Assembly: GCA_029859455.1 (NCBI GenBank) | Contig: JAOUDE010000011.1 | Location: 1-18,085, forward strand | Origin: Ignavibacteria bacterium | Lineage (GTDB): Bacteria; Bacteroidota; Ignavibacteria; UBA10030; UBA6906 | Direction: 5' to 3' | Length of the DNA: 18,085 nucleotides | Shown here: one piece after another, positions 6,358 through 13,858 of the stretch | Position numbering within the stretch: the stretch's first letter is position 1 | Layout of the letters: each line of letters starts with the position of its first letter | Notes under the pieces: generated by a model | What the model was told of the DNA's origin: nothing | The model's database searches: none | The model's input: only the letters and a program-made list of their open reading frames with translations | Translations under genes and position numbers: made by a program

Positions 6358-7335
6358 ATGCGTGCAATTATACCGGTAGCCGGACTTGGAAGCAGACTCC
6401 GGCCCCACACCTACACACTCCCGAAAGTCCTACTCAGCGTCGCCGGCAAACCAATCCTCGCTCATATCATCGACAAGATCATCAAGGAGGGAATCACCTC
6501 CGCAACTCTGGTCGTGGGACACATGGGCGATATGATCCGCAGCTACCTCTCCGCGAGCTATCCTGATTTTCCGATCGACTATGTCGAGCAGGAAGAGCAC
6601 CTGGGACTCGGACATGCGATCTACATTTCGAGCCATACCATCACCAGTGAACCGATCCTGATCATTCTTGGTGATACGATCTTCGATGTCGATCTCAAGC
6701 CGGTCCTGAAAGGGCGCGAGTCCGCACTCGGGGTCAAGGAAGTGGAGGATCCGCGCCGCTTCGGTGTTGCCGAAACGGTCGACGGGTATATCGTCAGGCT
6801 CGTCGAGAAACCGGAGAAACCTCTCAGCCACCTCGCGGTCGTAGGCCTCTATTATATTACCAACACAGCGTTGCTTGTCAGCTCACTCCGGGAACTTGTT
6901 GAGAAGAACATACGCACGAAGAACGAGTACCAGCTGACCGATGCCCTTCAGATGATGCTGGATCGCGGCGAGAAGATGAAGCCGTTTACGGTAGAAGGGT
7001 GGTATGATTGCGGAAAGCCGGACACTTTGCTCTCGACGAACAAAGCACTCCTGGAAACCCATGCACGGTCGAAGCAACTCCCCGGCGTTATTCTGGTCGA
7101 CCCGGTCTATGTTTCTCCGACGGCAAAGCTGACAAATTGTGTGATCGGTCCGTACACCACTGTTGGCAAGGACGCGGTGATCAATGAATCGATCGTCCGG
7201 AATTCGATTATCAGCGAAGGCGCCCGGGTTCACCGGGCGATGCTGGACAACTCGATTGTTGGCAACGGTTCTGTGGTAAAAGGTAACTACAAACGGATCA
7301 ACGTCGGAGGATCGTCGGAGATTGACTTTTATTAA
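6358..7335 (+). CDS. Sugar-phosphate nucleotidyltransferase with left-handed beta-helix tail
   Basis: The protein belongs to the NTP-transferase family that makes NDP-sugars from a sugar-1-phosphate and a nucleoside triphosphate. The N-terminus carries the signature GLGSRLRPHT...PKVLLSVAGKP (9-32) that binds the nucleotide. ILGDTIFDVD holds the metal-binding Asp, and LVEKPEKP and EGWYDCGKPDTLL complete the sugar-binding site. From about residue 240 the sequence becomes hexapeptide-like (VYVSPTAKLTNCVIGPYTTV, then SIVRNSIISEGA), a left-handed beta-helix as in long glucose-1-phosphate thymidylyltransferases and UDP-sugar enzymes. Length is 325 residues. The base and sugar specificity cannot be read from sequence. 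It likely feeds surface polysaccharide or a sugar-nucleotide pool. Its place before metK is unusual, and the 89-base gap to metK leaves room for a separate signal. No strong Shine-Dalgarno is seen. Confidence 0.88.
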   Translation: MRAIIPVAGLGSRLRPHTYTLPKVLLSVAGKPILAHIIDKIIKEGITSATLVVGHMGDMIRSYLSASYPDFPIDYVEQEEHLGLGHAIYISSHTITSEPILIILGDTIFDVDLKPVLKGRESALGVKEVEDPRRFGVAETVDGYIVRLVEKPEKPLSHLAVVGLYYITNTALLVSSLRELVEKNIRTKNEYQLTDALQMMLDRGEKMKPFTVEGWYDCGKPDTLLSTNKALLETHARSKQLPGVILVDPVYVSPTAKLTNCVIGPYTTVGKDAVINESIVRNSIISEGARVHRAMLDNSIVGNGSVVKGNYKRINVGGSSEIDFY

Positions 7336-7424
7336 GGCATCGTGTCTGTCACACGCGATACCCTGTTCCGGTCCCCGCTGACACTCCGCCTCCTCAGATA
7401 CCCCAAACAGCACAAGAGGAAGAC
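7336..7424 (+). other. metK leader region with small hairpin
   Basis: This 89-base gap carries a 5-bp hairpin directly after the nucleotidyltransferase stop (CGTGT 7341-7345, loop 7346-7350, ACACG 7351-7355). A clear metK ribosome binding site AGAGGA (7415-7420) lies 4 bases before the ATG. No T-run follows the hairpin, so it is not a convincing terminator. Leaders of metK-ahcY operons in Chlorobi carry a described SAM-Chlorobi RNA motif; I cannot confirm or exclude that motif here by eye. Confidence 0.3.
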
Positions 7425-8570
7425 ATGTCGTATTTCTTCACTTCGGAGTCCGTCTCCGAAGGACATCCCGACAAGATCTGTGACCAGCTGTCGGATGCCA
7501 TTCTCGATTCGATCCTGGCCCAGGACAAACATGCCCGCGTGGCATGCGAAACACTCGTCACCACCGGCCTTGTCTTTCTCGCAGGCGAAGTAACGACAAA
7601 GGGTTACATCGAGATTGCTGACCTTGCACGCACCGTGATCCGGAGTATCGGTTATACGAATGCCGACTACAGATTTGATGCCGATTCATGTTCCGTGATT
7701 TCAACGATCCATAGTCAGTCACCTGACATTTCGCGGGGAGTCGACAAAGGAGGTGCGGGTGACCAGGGGATGATGTACGGGTATGCAACAACGGAGACTC
7801 CTGAATACATGCCGATGCCGATCATGTACGCCCACAAGCTGGTGAAACGGCTGGCTGATGTCCGGAAGAAGAAACAATCTCCCATGCCGTATCTCCGTCC
7901 TGACGCGAAGTCGCAGGTCACCATCGAGTATAAAGGGCGAAAGCCGGTCAGAGTCCAGAATGTCGTCATCTCGACCCAGCATGATCCGAACGTGAAGCAG
8001 TCGCAGATTCGCCGGGATGTCATCGAGCATATTGTGAACAAGGTGATTCCTCCGGGGCTTCTGGACAAGCAAACGGTGATTCATGTGAACCCGACCGGGC
8101 GATTCGAAATCGGCGGACCGCACGGTGACACCGGCCTGACCGGGCGCAAGATCATCGTCGACACCTACGGTGGACGGGCTCCCCACGGCGGCGGTGCTTT
8201 TTCAGGCAAGGATCCCTCGAAGGTCGATCGAAGCGCTGCGTACGCGGCACGTCATGTGGCAAAAAACATCGTCGCTGCGGGCATCGCGGACGAGTGCCTC
8301 CTCGAAGTGGCGTACGCCATCGGCGTGGTCGATCCTGTCTCGATCCGGGTAAACACCTTCGACACAGGGCGGATTCCCGACTCCACCATTGCAAAAATCG
8401 TCAGGAAAGAGATCGATCTGACGCCGCGGGGGATCATCCGCCGGCTTGACCTCCTCCGCCCGATCTACCGGCGGACCGCCTCATACGGGCATTTCGGCCG
8501 GAACCTCAAGGATTTCACATGGGAGAAACTCGACCTGGTCGATACTCTCCACAAGGCAATCAAACGCTAA
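7425..8570 (+). CDS. metK: S-adenosylmethionine synthetase
   Basis: MetK makes S-adenosylmethionine from methionine and ATP in the cytoplasm, using Mg2+ and K+. The 381 residues match the bacterial family. Conserved elements are SESVSEGHPDKICDQLSDA at the N-terminus (His14, Asp16), GAGDQG (110-115) with the following YGYATTETPEYMP, HVNPTGRFEIGGPHGDTGLTG (220-240) and the P-loop-like GGGAFSGKDPSKVDRS (255-270). All catalytic residues expected of the family appear present. A good AGAGGA ribosome binding site supports the start. It is followed after 28 bases by ahcY; the pair forms SAM and removes the S-adenosylhomocysteine produced by methyltransferases, so co-transcription is expected. Confidence 0.98.
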   Translation: MSYFFTSESVSEGHPDKICDQLSDAILDSILAQDKHARVACETLVTTGLVFLAGEVTTKGYIEIADLARTVIRSIGYTNADYRFDADSCSVISTIHSQSPDISRGVDKGGAGDQGMMYGYATTETPEYMPMPIMYAHKLVKRLADVRKKKQSPMPYLRPDAKSQVTIEYKGRKPVRVQNVVISTQHDPNVKQSQIRRDVIEHIVNKVIPPGLLDKQTVIHVNPTGRFEIGGPHGDTGLTGRKIIVDTYGGRAPHGGGAFSGKDPSKVDRSAAYAARHVAKNIVAAGIADECLLEVAYAIGVVDPVSIRVNTFDTGRIPDSTIAKIVRKEIDLTPRGIIRRLDLLRPIYRRTASYGHFGRNLKDFTWEKLDLVDTLHKAIKR

Positions 8571-8598
8571 TCAACAATAAGGAACAGAGTCGACGCTT

Positions 8599-9879
8599 AT
8601 GGATGCAAAAGCTGGTGTATACAAAGTTGCTGATCTGAAACTTGCCCGCGAAGGGGAACGGCTCATCGAATGGGCCGAGTCGCGGATGCCTGTGCTCGAC
8701 GCACTGCGTGTCAAATACAAGAAGACAAAACCGTTGAAAGGCTACAGGATTGCAGGATGTCTGCATGTTACCAAGGAAACCGCTGTTCTAGTCAAAGCAT
8801 TCGTTGATGCCGGCGCCCGGGTCAGCTGGTCTGGATGTAACCCTCTTTCAACAAACGACGCTGTCGCGGCAGCGCTGGCCAAAAGCGGAGTCTCGATCTT
8901 CGCCTGGCACGGGATGAACGTAAAGGAGTTCTATTGGTGCATCGAGCAGACGCTCAAGATGCATCCGAACCTGACTCTTGATGACGGCGCCGACCTGATC
9001 TTCACCATTCACAACGATCATCCCGAATTTGCCCAGAAGTATGTCATCGGCGGCACGGAGGAGACCACCACCGGCGTGCATCGTCTGAGGGCGATGGCCG
9101 CAGCCGGGAAGTTGAACTACCCGGTAATTGCAGTCAACGACGCGGAAACAAAGTGGGACTTCGATAATGTTTATGGCACAGGGCAGTCGACCCTCGACGG
9201 TATCCTCCGGTCCACCAGCGTCCTGCTTGCAGGGAAGAACGTCGTTGTGGCCGGCTATGGTCATTGTGGCAAGGGTGTCGCCTCGCGCGCAAAAGGGCTC
9301 GGCTCCAATGTCATCGTCACCGAGATCAAGCCGACCGCAGCTCTCAAGGCGACTCTCGAGGGTCACCGGGTCATGAAGATGGACGAGGCGGCAAAGGTTG
9401 GTGACGTGTTCATCACGGCGACCGGAGTCCGCGATGTCATCACAGCCCGCCACTTCGAGTCGATGAAGGACGGTGCGATCGTCTGCAATACAGGACATTA
9501 TGACTGCGAGATCAACATCGATGATCTCGAGCGGATGGCAAAATCGAAGAGGACGATACGTAAAGACAACGAGGAATATCTGTTGCGCGGAGGCCGGCGG
9601 ATCTATGTCCTCGCTAAGGGGCGCCTTGTCAACCTCGCCGCCGCCGAAGGTCATCCGTCAGAAGTGATGGACATGTCTTTCGCCAACCAATTCATGTCGC
9701 AGCTCCGCCTTGCCGAACTCGACAAGAAAGGAAAACGGCTCGCGAACACGGTTCATGATATCCCGCCCGAACAGGACCAGGAGATCGCCCGTGTGAAACT
9801 CAGCACAATGAAGATCAAAGTCGACCGCCTTTCGAAGGAACAGAAGCGCTACATTACCGATTACAGCTCCGGTACGTAG
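8599..9879 (+). CDS. ahcY: Adenosylhomocysteinase (S-adenosylhomocysteine hydrolase)
   Basis: This NAD-dependent enzyme splits S-adenosylhomocysteine to adenosine and homocysteine, relieving product inhibition of methyltransferases. The 426 residues lack the roughly 40-residue insertion of some bacterial forms and resemble the shorter archaeal/thermophile type. Substrate-site motifs are CLHVTKETAVL (His56), NPLSTND, GGTEETTTG (Glu154-Glu155) and AETKWDFDNVYGTGQS (Lys185, Asp189). The NAD-binding Rossmann motif is GYGHCGKG (219-226); CNTGHYDCEI and NLAAAEGHPSEVMDMSFANQ (His352 region) follow. WDFDN replaces the more usual SKFDN, a minor variant. A purine stretch AAGGAACAGAG lies about 10-18 bases before the ATG, at a longer spacing than normal. 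It follows metK closely and ends before a C-rich hairpin. Confidence 0.97.
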   Translation: MDAKAGVYKVADLKLAREGERLIEWAESRMPVLDALRVKYKKTKPLKGYRIAGCLHVTKETAVLVKAFVDAGARVSWSGCNPLSTNDAVAAALAKSGVSIFAWHGMNVKEFYWCIEQTLKMHPNLTLDDGADLIFTIHNDHPEFAQKYVIGGTEETTTGVHRLRAMAAAGKLNYPVIAVNDAETKWDFDNVYGTGQSTLDGILRSTSVLLAGKNVVVAGYGHCGKGVASRAKGLGSNVIVTEIKPTAALKATLEGHRVMKMDEAAKVGDVFITATGVRDVITARHFESMKDGAIVCNTGHYDCEINIDDLERMAKSKRTIRKDNEEYLLRGGRRIYVLAKGRLVNLAAAEGHPSEVMDMSFANQFMSQLRLAELDKKGKRLANTVHDIPPEQDQEIARVKLSTMKIKVDRLSKEQKRYITDYSSGT

Positions 9880-9891
9880 CCCCGCCTTTTG

Positions 9892-9927
9892 CCCCCCCCT
9901 CCCCCCCCGCTTCAATCCGGGGGGAGG
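9892..9927 (+). terminator. Poly-C tract and strong G+C hairpin after ahcY
   Basis: Two runs of eight C (9892-9899 and 9901-9908) are separated by one T. The segment CCTCCCCCC (9898-9906) pairs with GGGGGGAGG (9919-9927) over 9 bp, with a 12-base loop. Only TTCTTCCC follows, so it lacks a true T-run; it may still terminate or pause transcription after ahcY. The C-runs are also a potential slippage site 66 bases upstream of the next gene. Confidence 0.45.
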
Positions 9928-9973
9928 TTCTTCCCGTCAGAGTCCTGCCGCAATCATCAAGAGGGGAGATCCG

Positions 9974-11692
9974 ATGTACTCTCTCATTGTGTTGTGCGCG
10001 ATCGTCACACTGTGTCCTGGTACCGTCCATGCTCAAATCAGCAGATTCCCCTACGTGGAGACATTTGATGACCAGGCTCCTCCGGGACTCCCCGCCGGCT
10101 GGAGCTCATCGTCCAACAGAACGGCGGGGCAGAATGATTTTGTGACTGCTTCCAGTTCACCCGCTTCACCACCCAATGCGCTTCTGTCGACCAACGCGAC
10201 CGTAGAGCAGTGGGTCGCATCCGGCCAACTCGATTTCACCGGGCTGGTCCCCGACTCCTTGTTCCTCTCGGTCCGGCGCTCAGCGTCACACGGAGCACCG
10301 GTTGTCATTGAGTGCTCGTCCGACGGTGGAGCGACATTCGTGCTCATCCTGCCTGACTCCGTTCTGCCGGACGGGTCCACCGACTATCTCCACCTTGCGT
10401 ATCCTCTCCCATCGGCACTCGCCCATGTCGCGCGAGCGGTGATCCGGTGGCGGGTAATCCCCGTGGCAACGGGGACCGCCGGCACAATCCGACTTGACAA
10501 CGTACGCGTTACAGCACTCCATCAATTCGATCTTGGGATCGAATCATTTTCATACGACCAGGCGGTTCAGACGATCAACGCAGCTGTATACAATGCGGGG
10601 ACGGAAGATGTCGATGGATTCACTCTTGCACTGTTCCACGATCAGGACCGGGATTCGGTTGCTGAACTATCCGAGCTGCTCGGCACAACAGATCATCCCG
10701 GAGTTCTCGCCCGCCGGGACTCCGCCATCGCCATGGTTCCCGCAAGCCCGCCGGGTCCGGGAGCACACCGGATGATCGGTATCCTTTCTGCCGTGAAGGA
10801 CAGCAATCCGTTCAACGATACCCTGAGAACGGATCTGACCTTCGCGTACCCTGTCTCATCACTGGTCATCAACGAGTTGATGTACCGACCACTCGGCGGC
10901 GGGAGTGAATATATCGAACTCTACAATCCCGGAACGGCAGCCGTCAACCCGGTCGGATGGATTGTGTCTGACCGGCCGGGAGCCGATGGAGAAGCAAACG
11001 AAGTCACTTTCCCGGACAGCACACCATTGCTCCGGCCCGGCAGTTACCTTCTCATTGGCACGGACTCGCTCATCGTCCGCCAGTTCAGCTCGCTCCCCGC
11101 CTCGGTGGCCGTCATCCCTGCCGGATCTCTGACCCTGAACAACGACGGTGACTGTATTCTCCTTCTGGACCCTGTAGGAACGGTGGTCGACAGCGTCCCG
11201 TACGAACCTGAATGGCATCATACGGCAACCCTGGACGAAACGGGGCGGTCCCTGGAAAGGATCAGTCCGTTTGTGGCCGGTTGGGACCGCAGGAACTGGA
11301 GCAGTTGTACCAGACCGGAAGGAGGGACTCCAGGGACTGTGAACAGTATTGCGTTGAATCACACAGGAGCGACAGAGCCGCTGACGTTCTCTCCGAACCC
11401 TTTTTCGCCGGACGGTGACGGACACGAGGACTTTGTTCTGATTCAGTTCGTTCTGCCCCCCGGCTCATATTCGTTCTCTCTTCGGCTGTTCGATACTGAG
11501 GGACGACAGATCAGGCAACTTGCCATCAATGAGCCGGCGGGCAGCAACGGATCTCTGCTCTGGGACGGATTGGACGACTACGGACAAAAGGCGCGCATCG
11601 GCATCTATGTCGCTCTTCTGGAAATCCATGGCGGGCGTGGCGAGGTGAGCGAGGCGATGAAGGGTGTGGTGGTGCTGGCGGGAAGATTGTAA
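9974..11692 (+). CDS. Secreted protein with lamin-tail domain and FlgD-like C-terminal domain
   Basis: An exported protein of 572 residues. Residues 1-20 form a signal peptide (hydrophobic core LIVLCAIVTL, likely cleavage after VHA). The first part (FPYVETFDD...GLPAGW) looks like the beta-sandwich start common in secreted adhesion-type proteins. Around 185-285 a CARDB-like segment is seen (DLGIESFSYDQ, NAGTEDVDGF, DSNPFNDT). A lamin-tail domain begins near 296 (LVINELMYRP, EYIELYNPG, GWIVSD, GSYLLIG, LNNDGDCILLLD). A FlgD-type Ig-like domain closes the protein from about 468 (FSPNPFSPDGDGHEDF, LWDGLDDYG, GIYVALLEI). In FCB bacteria such terminal domains often act as sorting or anchoring modules, but a type 9 secretion signal is not proven here. 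GAGGGGAG five bases before the ATG is a strong ribosome binding site. Function is unknown; cell-surface or extracellular. Confidence 0.85.
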   Translation: MYSLIVLCAIVTLCPGTVHAQISRFPYVETFDDQAPPGLPAGWSSSSNRTAGQNDFVTASSSPASPPNALLSTNATVEQWVASGQLDFTGLVPDSLFLSVRRSASHGAPVVIECSSDGGATFVLILPDSVLPDGSTDYLHLAYPLPSALAHVARAVIRWRVIPVATGTAGTIRLDNVRVTALHQFDLGIESFSYDQAVQTINAAVYNAGTEDVDGFTLALFHDQDRDSVAELSELLGTTDHPGVLARRDSAIAMVPASPPGPGAHRMIGILSAVKDSNPFNDTLRTDLTFAYPVSSLVINELMYRPLGGGSEYIELYNPGTAAVNPVGWIVSDRPGADGEANEVTFPDSTPLLRPGSYLLIGTDSLIVRQFSSLPASVAVIPAGSLTLNNDGDCILLLDPVGTVVDSVPYEPEWHHTATLDETGRSLERISPFVAGWDRRNWSSCTRPEGGTPGTVNSIALNHTGATEPLTFSPNPFSPDGDGHEDFVLIQFVLPPGSYSFSLRLFDTEGRQIRQLAINEPAGSNGSLLWDGLDDYGQKARIGIYVALLEIHGGRGEVSEAMKGVVVLAGRL

Positions 11693-11737
11693 GAGATATT
11701 TCTTGATCGCAAAGAGAAATCCTTGATCCTGCCTTCT

Positions 11738-11767
11738 TACTTTGGCGCCTTTGCGTCTTCGCGGTTT
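11738..11767. repeat. Intergenic 9-base-periodic repeat element
   Basis: Between the convergent genes lie three degenerate, consecutive 9-base units: TTTGGCGCC, TTTGCGTCT and TCGCGGTTT. Many environmental genomes carry intergenic elements built from units like GCAAAGACGC (the complement), and this looks like a short member of that class. It is not coding and shows no terminator shape. Whether it recurs elsewhere in the genome cannot be seen in this window. Confidence 0.4.
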
Positions 11768-11785
11768 CCCCCTCCTCAACCACCA

Positions 11786-11823
11786 GAAAACAGAACAGCC
11801 CCGGGAAATCGCTCCCGGGACTG
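11786..11823 (-). terminator. Rho-independent terminator of the receiver-domain gene
   Basis: On the minus strand CAGTCCCGGGA (11823-11813) pairs with TCCCGGGGCTG (11806-11796) over 11 positions with one mismatch and a 6-base loop. It is followed by TTCTGTTTTC. It begins 45 bases after the stop of the receiver-domain gene at 11869. On the plus strand the same hairpin has no T-run, so it serves the minus-strand gene best. Confidence 0.65.
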
Positions 11824-11868
11824 CTCAACGATCAGAATGGTCAGTTCCGATCAACGGATCATGAATAC

Positions 11869-12252
11869 CTACCTGTCCTGTCCCGAAAAGCTCCCGTGCG
11901 TCAGGCGGTCAACCGAAGAAACAATTTCATTGATCGGCGTCGTCTTATCGAAGAAGAAATCGAGATGCTCGTCGAGATCAAGAAAGTCCTTATAGACGTC
12001 CTTAAATCCTGAAATGAACACGAATACGGTTTTCTTGTACCGATCCATTTCCCGTGCGAACGCATGGAGTTTCAAGCCGTCCAGCCTCGGCATCCGGATA
12101 TCTGAAATGATCAGATCAATATCGAATCTTGCCAGGATCTGGCATCCCTCTTCCCCGTCGATCGCCGTGTGGACCATATAGCCGGATTCAAAAAACGAGT
12201 CTTTCAGCAACCGGAGATAGTCTTCGTTGTCATCGACCAGCAGAATTGTCAT
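11869..12252 (-). CDS. Stand-alone response-regulator receiver domain
   Basis: A 127-residue protein consisting only of a CheY-like receiver domain, without an output domain. The acidic pocket is Asp7-Asp8 (LLVDDNE) and the phosphoacceptor is Asp51 (IISDIRMPRLDG). The conserved Ser81 (VFISG) and Lys103 (FFFDKTTP) are present, so it should be phosphorylatable. The usual Lys-Pro pair is Lys-Thr-Thr-Pro here, a small departure. The C-terminus is a short polar tail (THGSFSGQDR). AAAGGG six bases before the ATG supports the start. No histidine kinase is adjacent, so it is an orphan whose partner must be elsewhere. It probably acts by protein-protein contact, as in chemotaxis, motility or phosphorelay intermediates; no specific role can be assigned. 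Confidence 0.93.
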   Translation of the reverse strand: MTILLVDDNEDYLRLLKDSFFESGYMVHTAIDGEEGCQILARFDIDLIISDIRMPRLDGLKLHAFAREMDRYKKTVFVFISGFKDVYKDFLDLDEHLDFFFDKTTPINEIVSSVDRLTHGSFSGQDR

Positions 12253-12355
12253 AAAGCCCTTTCTGAGATGCGGTTCTGATTGTCATGTAATCCAAAACCG
12301 AGCCAGAACAAAACGTTGAAAAACAGCCAAAAAACGAAAAAGTGCTCAGGGAGGA

Positions 12356-12372
12356 GTGGAAAGATTTTCCAC
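12356..12372 (-). terminator. 7-bp hairpin downstream of the acetyltransferase gene
   Basis: GTGGAAA and TTTCCAC are perfect arms around a 3-base loop. The hairpin lies 28 bases past the stop of the minus-strand acetyltransferase gene. T-rich sequence (TTTTTCGTTTTTT) comes only about 16 bases later, so termination is plausible but not typical. It also lies upstream of the receiver-domain gene and could instead be part of that gene's control region. Confidence 0.35.
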
Positions 12373-12400
12373 CGTTCGAAAAAGGAAGGTCAAAAATGGA

Positions 12401-12874
12401 TCAATTGTTCAACAGATCCTCGTATCTGTCCGAAGTCAGCCGGAAGGTCTCCCATTCGTCCAGACGGTGAGCCCCCAGCTTCCTGTAGAAGCCGATCGCC
12501 GGAGTGTTCCAGCTCAGCACGACCCATTCGAGCCGGCCGCAGCCCCTCCGTTGGGCCTCACGAACCACCGCATGAAACAGGGCAAGACCGATTTTCTTCT
12601 TCCGGTATGAGGGAAGGACGAACAGATCTTCCAGGTAAAGCACAGGAAAGGCACCGAAGGTCGAGTACGTTTCGAAGATGATCGCATACCCGACCGCTCT
12701 TCCCTCCTCCTCAGCAAGAAACACTTCGAACCGCGGGTGCTCTTGTTTCATTTCTTCGATCAGGCGGCGGCGTGCTTCCGCGTCGGGCGGGTCCATTTTT
12801 TCATACTCGGCCAGTGCTGCGATCAGGGAAAGAACCGATTCACCGTCATCAGGGGTGGCAATTCGAATGTTCAT
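12401..12874 (-). CDS. GNAT-family N-acetyltransferase (diamine acetyltransferase-like)
   Basis: A 157-residue GCN5-related acetyltransferase that transfers acetyl from acetyl-CoA to an amine. MNIRIATPDD at the N-terminus, LYLEDLFVLPSYRKKKIGLALF (79-100, with the acetyl-CoA-binding RKKKIG in place of the usual R/Q-x-x-G-x-G/A) and WNTPAIGFYRKLGA near the C-terminus define the fold. The TYSTFGAFPVLYLEDLFV segment closely recalls spermidine/spermine and thialysine acetyltransferases, so a diamine or amino-acid-derived amine is a reasonable but unproven substrate. The start overlaps the ctlX stop in ATGA (12874-12871), implying coupled translation and perhaps linked amine metabolism. Confidence 0.9.
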   Translation of the reverse strand: MNIRIATPDDGESVLSLIAALAEYEKMDPPDAEARRRLIEEMKQEHPRFEVFLAEEEGRAVGYAIIFETYSTFGAFPVLYLEDLFVLPSYRKKKIGLALFHAVVREAQRRGCGRLEWVVLSWNTPAIGFYRKLGAHRLDEWETFRLTSDRYEDLLNN

Positions 12875-13842
12875 ATTTCCCTCGCTTCATGCGGAACCGG
12901 TCGGAAGATCTCGGCCAGCATGCAGCGCGCACTCCCTCCGCCGACCGTCTCGATCGTCGGGAGCGCTGAGTGAATAAGCCGGGAGCCGGCTGAAACCAGG
13001 ATGGTTTTCTGTGCTGACGAAAGTGAATCGAATGCCGAGGTCGACATCACCCAGAGCAGATGGTCCGCCTTGTTCCTGACCTGCAGCATATTACCGGCGA
13101 AGGCGAGAAGCTGTTCGACTGTGATTTCGACAACCGTCCGTCCGCCGCGTGTGAGACTGTTCACCACCCCCCTTTTCTCTTCCGTTGCACTGATCACCCC
13201 TGTGCATATCACAGCAGTGGACAAGCCGATCGCCAGGACCACATTGGTATGATAAATCGGCTGCGGACTTCCCTCCGGAGTCCGGATCAGATCGGTATGA
13301 AACGTGACGATCTCCCTGAAGCCTGACCGTGAAGCGAATTCAGCCAGCACCACCGGATCGGTCCTGGAAGAAAGGGCCGCGTAGATCACGGAGTTCCTCC
13401 GGTCAAACACCATGCTCCCGGTCCCCTCAAGAAATTTCCCATCCCGCTCGAAAGCCGTGAGGTCGATCATCCGGCCGTAACAATGGGAATGCCGGAGTGA
13501 GTCAACAATATCGGTCCGCCGTTCGAACCGCCGGTTCTCCCCTTCCATCGGGTAGAGGATGATCGTTCCGTTCGGGTCAGTCGAAAACCAGTTGTTCGGA
13601 AAAAGAGCATCCGGCTTTCCGGGTTCCTCCGAATCATCGAACTCGATGACATCGACTCCTTCATCGCGGAGCAGATCCCTCAGTCCCTCAAATTCCCTAA
13701 GCGCCCGGCTCTGGATCTCCGATGCGACGAGATCCGGCATCCGGTACTGGAAATGATTCGACCCGGCGGTTGTCTCGTTGTAGCCAAACCGGCGCGGCCG
13801 GACCATCAGCACGGTGTCGGCAAACTCTGCTGTATTGTTCAT
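12871..13842 (-). CDS. ctlX: Citrulline utilization hydrolase CtlX-like (amidinotransferase superfamily)
   Basis: The protein belongs to the pentein fold of arginine deiminases and dimethylargininases and matches the CtlX group, linked to citrulline or arginine-derived guanidino/ureido substrates. From the chosen ATG at 13842 it has 323 residues. Motifs are VLMVRPRRFGYNETT (11-25), DALFPNNWFSTDPNGTI (78-94), RRFERR, FLEGTGSMVFDRRN (137-150, Glu139), PIYHTNVVLAIG (196-206, His198), AFAGNMLQV and TIETVGGGSARCMLAEIF (catalytic Cys307). The frame is open to an ATG at 13905. However, a TTGACA-N16-TACATT promoter lies inside that extension, and the family normally begins about 10 residues before the VLMVRP motif, so the shorter start is preferred; ATG at 13851 is also possible. 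It is coupled by ATGA to a GNAT gene. Confidence 0.88.
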   Translation of the reverse strand: MNNTAEFADTVLMVRPRRFGYNETTAGSNHFQYRMPDLVASEIQSRALREFEGLRDLLRDEGVDVIEFDDSEEPGKPDALFPNNWFSTDPNGTIILYPMEGENRRFERRTDIVDSLRHSHCYGRMIDLTAFERDGKFLEGTGSMVFDRRNSVIYAALSSRTDPVVLAEFASRSGFREIVTFHTDLIRTPEGSPQPIYHTNVVLAIGLSTAVICTGVISATEEKRGVVNSLTRGGRTVVEITVEQLLAFAGNMLQVRNKADHLLWVMSTSAFDSLSSAQKTILVSAGSRLIHSALPTIETVGGGSARCMLAEIFRPVPHEAREI

Positions 13843-13858
13843 CCCTGCCATGCCAGCA

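Noticed and set aside
6161..6367. 68-residue minus-strand frame in the divergent intergenic region, and the overlapping 62- and 72-residue frames
   Set aside because: No domain, no ribosome binding site, and overlap with both divergent promoters; more likely non-coding.
8848..9654. 268-residue minus-strand open frame inside ahcY
   Set aside because: Fully antisense to a well-conserved adenosylhomocysteinase; no recognisable motif.
11698..11720. ATTTCT/AGAAAT hairpin after the lamin-tail gene as a terminator
   Set aside because: Only a 6-bp A+T-rich stem with an 11-base loop and no T-run on the plus strand; too weak to call.
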